Of a stretch of DNA of 64,000 nucleotides, positions 57,564 through 64,000 are shown in pieces. The DNA is from a virus. The stretch covers positions 1 through 64,000 of IMG/VR virus record IMGVR_UViG_3300009702_000026, one strand, 5' to 3'. The first letter of the stretch is position 1. Each line of letters opens with the position of its first letter. A model generated the notes under the pieces. It was not told where the DNA came from and made no database searches. It saw only the letters and a program-made list of their open reading frames with translations. Made by a program: the position numbers and the translations under genes.

Positions 57564-60371
57564 GTGGGAGCTGTTCAGAACGTAGTCGACCGCCTTCGTC
57601 AGGCATTTGTCCTCGACAAGGAGCGCGGCGGAGAACTACTCGCGAAGGGCTCGACCTCCCCCTCGTACCCGGACTCTGGGTATGACCTACTCCAGGCCTA
57701 TGGGTACGATGCGCTCTCGGACTACCTGCGGTTGGAGCACGACCTCCTCAGCCGCTACGTCGACTACGAGGAGATGGACGACTATCCGGAGGTGGCCTGT
57801 CTTGCGGGGGAGTCGGCGGTGTTCACCCTGGAAGGCGGCTGGCAGCGCATCGAGGCCCTCCCAGGGCAGGACTTCCATGTGTTGTCCTACGATCGGGTGA
57901 GGCGGTCGCTCGTGCCGGCTAAGGCGCGAGTGGCCCAGCGCACCGGAAAAGCAGGGCACAACAAGTCGATGGTCCGGGTCGTGCTCGATGACGGCTCAGC
58001 TATTCGCTGCACGGCCGACCACCTGTTCCTCACCAAGGAGGGGGCTTGGGTCGAGGCAGGGAAGCTCGGAACGGGCCAGCGTCTTATGCCGGGTGCTGCG
58101 CGTCTACGCGCGCTCAACGGGGCGGACGGCCTTTGCTACTGGCAGGTCCATCAGCCCCATGCGGACTCACAGGTACGGGCTGCGGATGGTCGTCGGTGGA
58201 CCTGGGTCCATCGCCTTGTAGGCGAGGAGCTGTTGCGAGTAGCGCCGGGGGCGGGCGACATTCTTCACCATCGAGACCACAACCCGCTCAACAACGCCCC
58301 ATCGAATCTGTCAGTCGAGGGCTTCGCATCTCACGCGCAGGAGCACATCGCAAAGCTCGATAATCGCGCGTACTTCCCGGAGTGGACTCCAGAACGGCGG
58401 GAAGCCCGCGCGAAGAGGATGCGAGGGAACTCCTTCTCGAAGGGCTGCAAGAGGTCCGAGGCCCACAAGGGGGCGATCGCGAAGGCGGCCAGGCGCCCGA
58501 AGAGCACGGAGCACCGTCATCGCATCGGCAAGGCGCAACCGAATAGGATCGACATCCCACGCGAGCGGGTCGAGGCGGCTATTCAGGGTGCGCCTACTCT
58601 GGCGGGTGCGGCGCGGGAGCTTGGGGTCTCGTGGTCCTGGGTGAAGCGGAAGGCGGTGCAGTGGGATCTTCAGGCCGACAGCGCCAACCATCGGGTGCTC
58701 CGGGTGGAGGTCCTTGAAGAGCGGCCGGACGTTTACGACATCGAGGTCCCGGGTTATCGGAACTTCGTGTGTAACGGGGTCGTGGTCCACAACTCCGCGG
58801 TGGACATCTACGCCGACGACGCCTCGCAGCCGGATACCTCTCTCGGGCGCACGGTGTGGGTCACGAGCAAGGATCGGACGCTCCAGGGGGTTCTCGACGA
58901 TCTGTTCCACAAGCGGCTGCGGCTCGACGAGGAAATCTGGGAGATCACTCGCAGCCTCGTGAAGTACGGCAACGACTACGAGGAGATGTTGGTCACCAAC
59001 GATGGGGTGGTTGGCCTCAACTTCCTCCCGGCGCCCACGGTGCGGCGTGTCGAGGGTCCGCGCGGGGAGCTGTACGGTTTCGTTCAGGACTTCAAGGGCC
59101 GCTTCGGGTACTCGCCTCAGGAGTTCCAGAAGATTCTCGCGCAGCGAACGGACGCGATCCGGAACATGGCTCAGCCGGGGACCGCGAAGCAGCCGGGGAA
59201 CATGCTCCAGCGGGTTTCCGCGATGGAGCCCTGGGAGGTATCGCACTTCCGTCTTCGCGGGAAGCACCGTCGGAGCATCTACGGGTACTCGGTGCTCGAA
59301 CCTGTTCGGTGGATCTGGAAGCGGCTGATGCTGCTCGAAGATGCTGCGATGATCTACCGGCTCCAGCGCGCGCCGGAGCGGTTCGCGTTCTACGTGGACG
59401 TCGGAGATCTCCCGCCCGCGGAGGCGTTGGCGTTCGTCAACAAGATCCGTCAGCAGCACAAGAAGAAGCGCTTCGTGAACCCCTCGACGGGGAAACTCGA
59501 CTTGAAGTTCGAGCCACTCAGTCAGGACGACGACTTTTACGTGCCCGTGCGCAAGGGTGTGGAAGGTACGAGGATCGAGGTCCTCGGGGGTCCGAGCTGG
59601 CAGCACATGGACGACGTCGAGTACTTCCAGAAGAAGATGTTCTCCGGGCTCAAGGTCCCGAAGGCCTATCTCGCTCAGGACGAGTCGGCGGCTCGGGCGG
59701 TGCTCTCCTCGGAGGATGTTCGGTTCGCTCGATCCGTCCTTCGGGTTCAGCGGGAGGTGAAGAACGGCCTGCGGAAGATCGCCCGTACTCACCTGGCCGC
59801 GCTGAATATCGACCCCTACGCCGTCGAGTACGACATCCACATGACGGTCCCGTCGGCGATTTTCGAGCTTGCCCAGTTGGAGGTTCGGAACGCTCGGGCG
59901 GACCTAGCGTCCCGCATGAAGGAGCACGTTTCCCTTCGCTGGGTGCTCACCAACGTCTACCAGCTCGCCGATGAGGACATCGAGACGGTCCTCAAGGAGC
60001 GCTCGGATGACATCAAGCGGGAGGGCGCGGCTACTGCCGAGGCTGAGAAGATGAGCCTCCGAGCGAACGCCGAGGTCGAGCGCGAGAACGCCGCTCAGGC
60101 CGGTGGAGGCGGTGGGGGTGGAGCGGCTCCTCGGTTCGCTCATGCGGGCACTCCCAAGGGTATGAAGCTCCTGGAGGCCAAGCTCGCTACCTTGCCCGAT
60201 CGAATCCGGCGTAGTATCTCAGAGTCCGAGATGAGCCGAGGATCACGAGAAGGCGAGAAGCGAGCCAACGACAAGTTGGACCGGCTCCTTCGATCCAACG
60301 ATCAGCAGGTACGCAGGATTCGGGAAGTTGGGGCCCTTCTACGCGACGTAGCGGACGCCACGAGGCGATGA
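57564..60371 (+). CDS. Portal protein (T4 gp20-type) with intein
   Basis: A 935-residue precursor from GTG 57564. After removal of the intein (79-410), the portal reads DDYPEVA-SAVDIYADDASQPD, the T4-type gp20 portal signature, followed by the stem/crown region (WEITRSLVKYGNDYEEMLV, FRLRGKHRRSIYGYSVLEPVRWIWK, VPKAYLAQDESAARAVLSSEDVRFARSVLRVQ). The mature form (~603 residues) is in the range of T4-like portals. It forms the ring for DNA entry and tail attachment. Confidence 0.92.
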   Translation: MGAVQNVVDRLRQAFVLDKERGGELLAKGSTSPSYPDSGYDLLQAYGYDALSDYLRLEHDLLSRYVDYEEMDDYPEVACLAGESAVFTLEGGWQRIEALPGQDFHVLSYDRVRRSLVPAKARVAQRTGKAGHNKSMVRVVLDDGSAIRCTADHLFLTKEGAWVEAGKLGTGQRLMPGAARLRALNGADGLCYWQVHQPHADSQVRAADGRRWTWVHRLVGEELLRVAPGAGDILHHRDHNPLNNAPSNLSVEGFASHAQEHIAKLDNRAYFPEWTPERREARAKRMRGNSFSKGCKRSEAHKGAIAKAARRPKSTEHRHRIGKAQPNRIDIPRERVEAAIQGAPTLAGAARELGVSWSWVKRKAVQWDLQADSANHRVLRVEVLEERPDVYDIEVPGYRNFVCNGVVVHNSAVDIYADDASQPDTSLGRTVWVTSKDRTLQGVLDDLFHKRLRLDEEIWEITRSLVKYGNDYEEMLVTNDGVVGLNFLPAPTVRRVEGPRGELYGFVQDFKGRFGYSPQEFQKILAQRTDAIRNMAQPGTAKQPGNMLQRVSAMEPWEVSHFRLRGKHRRSIYGYSVLEPVRWIWKRLMLLEDAAMIYRLQRAPERFAFYVDVGDLPPAEALAFVNKIRQQHKKKRFVNPSTGKLDLKFEPLSQDDDFYVPVRKGVEGTRIEVLGGPSWQHMDDVEYFQKKMFSGLKVPKAYLAQDESAARAVLSSEDVRFARSVLRVQREVKNGLRKIARTHLAALNIDPYAVEYDIHMTVPSAIFELAQLEVRNARADLASRMKEHVSLRWVLTNVYQLADEDIETVLKERSDDIKREGAATAEAEKMSLRANAEVERENAAQAGGGGGGGAAPRFAHAGTPKGMKLLEAKLATLPDRIRRSISESEMSRGSREGEKRANDKLDRLLRSNDQQVRRIREVGALLRDVADATRR
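57798..58793 (+). mobile_element. Intein with HNH homing endonuclease in portal protein
   Basis: Residues 79-410 of the portal precursor (332 aa). Begins CLAGESAVFTLEGGWQRIEAL, has block B IRCTADHLFLT, and ends YRNFVCNGVVVHN with S+1. An HNH motif (DILHHRDHNPLNNAPSNLSV) marks the endonuclease. Splicing residues (C1, TxxH, HN, S+1) are canonical. Confidence 0.93.
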
Positions 60372-60390
60372 TCTGATCGCCCTCCGTTTC

Positions 60391-60417
60391 TTGACAGCGA
60401 AATAGCAACCATATAAC
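60391..60417 (+). promoter_or_regulatory. Promoter-like sequence before 60428 gene
   Basis: TTGACA 60391-60396, 15-base spacer, TATAAC 60412-60417. The leader would be only a few bases, without hairpin or clear ribosome binding site. Weaker evidence than P1-P10. Confidence 0.4.
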
Positions 60418-60427
60418 GTCGGCAAAG

Positions 60428-61348
60428 ATGATCACGATCCAAAAACTCGTTCCCGCCTCCGAACTTCGTCGGATCAGCACAGGGTCCTACGAGGAGAAGA
60501 TCGAAGCGGTGCGCGGAGTCGTCGTGGACCACCTTCGTGAGGTTCTTGGGACCTCCGAGGTCAAGGTCGTCGCCACCCACAGCGACCATGTGGTCGCACA
60601 TGCGGGGGGTTGCTTCCACCGGGTGGACCTCAAAACGTCCGACAAGGGGGCTACACGGGTGGTTGACGTGGGGGCTCTCCAGGTCGAGACCTACGAAGAG
60701 CCGACCAAGTTTGCCACCAAGGAGGCTGAGCGGGTCGTTGACCTCTTCTTCCACGGTGCCGTGGACCAGGCACAGGAGAAGCTGGTTGGCATCATCCCCC
60801 TGGTCATCACTGACCAGAAGCGGGATGAGGACCAGCGGGTTGAGGGCGTCGAGGAGCTGATCGGGGCTGACCGGCCTTGGCGCACGCTCTTCGAGGAGCG
60901 CTCCGCCCAGCTCAAGGAGTTCATTCTCGACGAGCTGGAGGTCCTGGAAGCCCACCGGCCCCAGCCCAAATACCGGGCTCTCTACGAGGGGTCGATCGAC
61001 GAGAGCAAGCTCGGCAGCTATGCTGACCTGGTCGAAGAGGACCTGGAGATCATGCTGGATCGCATCGAGGCTGTTCGGGAGACGACGCTGACCGCGTTCA
61101 AGCGCGCACGTCCAGCTCTTCGGGAGTCGGGGGACGATGAGGTCTTCCCGATGTACGAGCAGTTCGCTGTCGACTTGATCGACGACCTCGGTACTGTACA
61201 CGAGGCGGGATCGAGGGCAGCGTTTGAGATCGAAGACGTAGGCTGTCGTGGTAAACTCCGCGACAGGCTTGCAGAATCGATCCACAACTATGAGGTCGCG
61301 AGTCGTTTCGTCGTCGCGGTAGCACAGCGCCTTACGGCCGAGGTTTAG
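60428..61348 (+). CDS. Hypothetical protein of the head module
   Basis: A 306-residue, mostly helical acidic protein from ATG 60428. Residues 1-110 look beta-rich (VRGVVVDHLREVLGTSEVKVVATHSDHVVAHAGGCFHRVDLKT), the rest helical. It carries one 16-base palindromic repeat (60582-60597). Between portal and core genes, so likely a head or head-assembly protein; no family recognised. Confidence 0.7.
   Translation: MITIQKLVPASELRRISTGSYEEKIEAVRGVVVDHLREVLGTSEVKVVATHSDHVVAHAGGCFHRVDLKTSDKGATRVVDVGALQVETYEEPTKFATKEAERVVDLFFHGAVDQAQEKLVGIIPLVITDQKRDEDQRVEGVEELIGADRPWRTLFEERSAQLKEFILDELEVLEAHRPQPKYRALYEGSIDESKLGSYADLVEEDLEIMLDRIEAVRETTLTAFKRARPALRESGDDEVFPMYEQFAVDLIDDLGTVHEAGSRAAFEIEDVGCRGKLRDRLAESIHNYEVASRFVVAVAQRLTAEV
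60582..60597. repeat. 16-base palindromic repeat, copy 4
   Basis: GCGACCATGTGGTCGC, identical to copy 3, within the head-module gene at 60428. Confidence 0.7.
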
Positions 61349-61357
61349 GAGAAACAC

Positions 61358-62365
<1,008 letters not shown>

Positions 62366-62370
62366 AGTCG

Positions 62371-62598
62371 GTGAAGCCACGGAGTCCCTTGAAGAAGGGC
62401 TCTTGGCGGCGCCGACGCTCAGCATATTCCTCGGGGCGTAAGGAGATGATCGGAGTGGAGAAGAGTTCTGTGAAGCGGAAGACGCGGAAGGTGGGCGATG
62501 GATCGCCGGCCTTCGATCGTTCAAACTTCAAAGGCTCTCTCGGCCCCGCTCTCAAGCACACCCCTTTCAAGTCCAACTTTCGGTGGAGGCGTTACTGA
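62371..62598 (+). CDS. Small basic protein in head module
   Basis: A 75-residue, very basic protein from GTG 62371 (KPRSPLKKGSWRRRRSAYSSGRKE... NFRWRRY), ending in a TGATG overlap with the protease gene. The basic charge complements the acidic core protein before it, so it may be a DNA-binding or core component. Not recognised; a start at ATG 62446 is possible. Confidence 0.55.
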   Translation: MKPRSPLKKGSWRRRRSAYSSGRKEMIGVEKSSVKRKTRKVGDGSPAFDRSNFKGSLGPALKHTPFKSNFRWRRY

Positions 62599-64000
62599 TG
62601 GGTCAGATGCTCACCGCAGCCGACAAGCAGAAGATTCTCGATGAGCTGAAGCTGATCGACGAGCAGGTCTCACACACCACCCTTGACTTGGTCGAGGGTG
62701 AGGGTGCTCAGGCAGGGAGGATCTACGCACGTGGGGAGTTTGGCCATGCCGGCAAGCCCACTGCGAACGGTCGCTTCTACCCGCCGCAGATCTGGGAATC
62801 GAACATCCGGCGGCTCTCTGCGAACCTCTCGGAGCGCAAGGTGCTTGGGGAGCTGGACCACCCTTCCGATGGGCGAACGGCTCTCCAGCGTGCCTCGCAC
62901 GTGATCACCGATCTTCGGCTCGAAGGTGATCGTGTCATCGGCGAAGCCGAGATCCTCAACACCAGCAAGGGCCGCGACCTGAAGGCCATCCTCGAAGCTG
63001 GGGTCCCCGTGGGCATTAGCTCCCGGGGGTATGGCTCGACCAAGACGGACGGTAAGGGTAAGGACGTGGTCCAAGAGGACTACAAGCTCGTCACGTTCGA
63101 CTTCGTTGCGGAGCCTGCGGACAGCACGGCATACCCGGATGTCTTTTTCGAGGGTGTCGAGTTCCCGGCGGAGGCGAAGATGGACGAGAGCACGAAGATG
63201 GACGAGGCGAAGAACGAGTACCTCACCTTCGTTGGTGAGCACGATGGTGCGCAGACCGGCCCCGCCGCTCACTTCCTGAGCAGTTGGCGTCGCGACTCCA
63301 ACGCTTTGAAGGCGATCAAGATGGCGATGAAGGGTGAGTCAGCGTCCTTCGAGGGTCCCCGCGGTCAGATCACCTTCCGGCCTGCGACTCCCAAGGAAAT
63401 CTCGGACTTCAAGAAGAAGCATGAGGACGAGCAGCTCTCTGGTGAGTCTCTCGAAGAGAGCATGGCCTCGCAGATCAGCGCCATGAGCGACGAGGAGAAG
63501 GCGCTCGCGCGGCGCTTCTTGGACGTGGCTTACGGTACTGAGACCACGAACGAGGGCAAGAGCGTCGAAGCGAAGATGAAGGCCAAGGGCTACCACTACA
63601 AGATCCCGTTGGATCCGAAGGACGGTGAGCCTCTCTACGCAAAGACCCCGCAACACGCCACGAAGATGGCGCGGGAATACGGGATCGACCCCACCAGGAT
63701 CACGAAGCTGGAGGACGTCAACACGGAGGCTCTCAAGAAAGAGTTCAGTGCTCAGATCCTCTCGAAGATTGGTGCCATGCGTGGCGACCTCGAAGAGGAG
63801 ATCCGACGCGAGATGCTGGCCGACCCTGAGGTCGGTGGCGCGAAGGGCGCGATGGAGCAGGTCGCACGTATCCTCCGCCCCTACCTCCTACCGGAGGACG
63901 TCGGCGAGGTTGTGGAGTCCAAGGACGCGGAGATCGCTGCACTCCAGCGCCAAGTGCAGGAGCAGGAGCTTCGGCATAAGGAGCTGGAGGGCTTGGTCGA
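62598..64000 (+). CDS. Prohead protease (T4 gp21/S80-type), partial, with long C-terminal extension
   Basis: Starts at ATG 62598 and is open to the right edge (467 residues visible). LGELDHPSDGRTALQRASHVITDLRL (catalytic His), GEAEILNTSKGRDLKAILEAG and VPVGISSRGYGST (catalytic Ser) are the S80/U9 prohead protease signature. Residues beyond ~200 add a long helical region (DPEVGGAKGAMEQVARILRPYLLP ... KDAEIAALQRQVQEQELRHKELEG) that resembles a scaffold, so protease and scaffold may be fused. It would cut scaffold and capsid proteins during head maturation. Confidence 0.9.
   Translation, partial: MGQMLTAADKQKILDELKLIDEQVSHTTLDLVEGEGAQAGRIYARGEFGHAGKPTANGRFYPPQIWESNIRRLSANLSERKVLGELDHPSDGRTALQRASHVITDLRLEGDRVIGEAEILNTSKGRDLKAILEAGVPVGISSRGYGSTKTDGKGKDVVQEDYKLVTFDFVAEPADSTAYPDVFFEGVEFPAEAKMDESTKMDEAKNEYLTFVGEHDGAQTGPAAHFLSSWRRDSNALKAIKMAMKGESASFEGPRGQITFRPATPKEISDFKKKHEDEQLSGESLEESMASQISAMSDEEKALARRFLDVAYGTETTNEGKSVEAKMKAKGYHYKIPLDPKDGEPLYAKTPQHATKMAREYGIDPTRITKLEDVNTEALKKEFSAQILSKIGAMRGDLEEEIRREMLADPEVGGAKGAMEQVARILRPYLLPEDVGEVVESKDAEIAALQRQVQEQELRHKELEGLV

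Noticed and set aside
62685-62715. TTGACT inside the prohead protease gene
   Set aside because: In-frame leucine/threonine codons with no -10 and no hairpin or ribosome site downstream.

Overview
This 64 kb window is a continuous piece of a large, double-stranded DNA tailed phage (Caudoviricetes) genome. It encodes a two-gene terminase, a T4-type portal, a prohead protease, tail-fibre-like proteins and a complete replication and recombination set. No ribosomal, tRNA or host metabolic genes were seen. Base composition is GC-rich (roughly 60-65% by eye). Nearly every gene is on the plus strand, packed with ATGA, TGATG and TAATG overlaps; one small minus-strand gene (10374-10568) is the only exception I support. 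Promoters with recognisable -35 boxes suggest a bacterial host with a sigma70-type polymerase. The host itself cannot be read from the sequence.

Layout: 1-4.0 kb holds unrecognised accessory genes and a DUF4419 gene broken by an in-frame amber. 4.1-8.6 kb is a tail-fibre/virion appendage cluster built from shuffled and duplicated domains. 8.6-15.3 kb has a staphylococcal-type nuclease, many small promoter-driven genes and an AAA ATPase, closed by three hairpins in a row. 15.4-26.2 kb carries a possible glycosidase/lysin, a DUF7694 protein, a family-4 uracil-DNA glycosylase, a KH RNA-binding protein, a CobS/CobT-like MoxR-VWA pair and a secreted lipoprotein. 26.3-32.9 kb is the replication module: structured leader, HTH initiator-like protein, DnaC-like loader, DnaB-like helicase, primase and SSB-like protein. 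33-43 kb is recombination, repair and regulation: a VWA protein, SF2 helicase, tandem MerR-like regulator, RecA/UvsX, Hjc-like and RuvC-like nucleases, a Cas4-like nuclease, an OB-fold SSB and a ParB-like protein. 43.1-49.4 kb is one 2082-residue protein with repeats, a kinase-like domain and an ADP-ribosyltransferase-like tail. 50-54.4 kb has a histone-H1-like protein, an intein-containing DNA polymerase I and a DUF6011-HARP protein. 54.5-64 kb is packaging and head: TerS, TerL, an intein-containing portal, core/scaffold proteins and the protease, which runs off the right edge.

The most unusual element is the roughly 210-base leader at 26270-26482, in front of the replication initiator. One 3' segment is complementary to two different upstream segments. 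The two pairings compete, and one buries the probable ribosome binding site, so this looks like a bistable RNA switch (or an origin with long inverted repeats). A second genome-wide theme is a promoter cassette repeated at least nine times: a TTGACW box, 16-17 bases, a TAC-type -10 box, then a short perfect or near-perfect hairpin just before the ribosome binding site. The phage also makes its own KH-domain RNA-binding protein, which might act on such leaders; that link is inference only.
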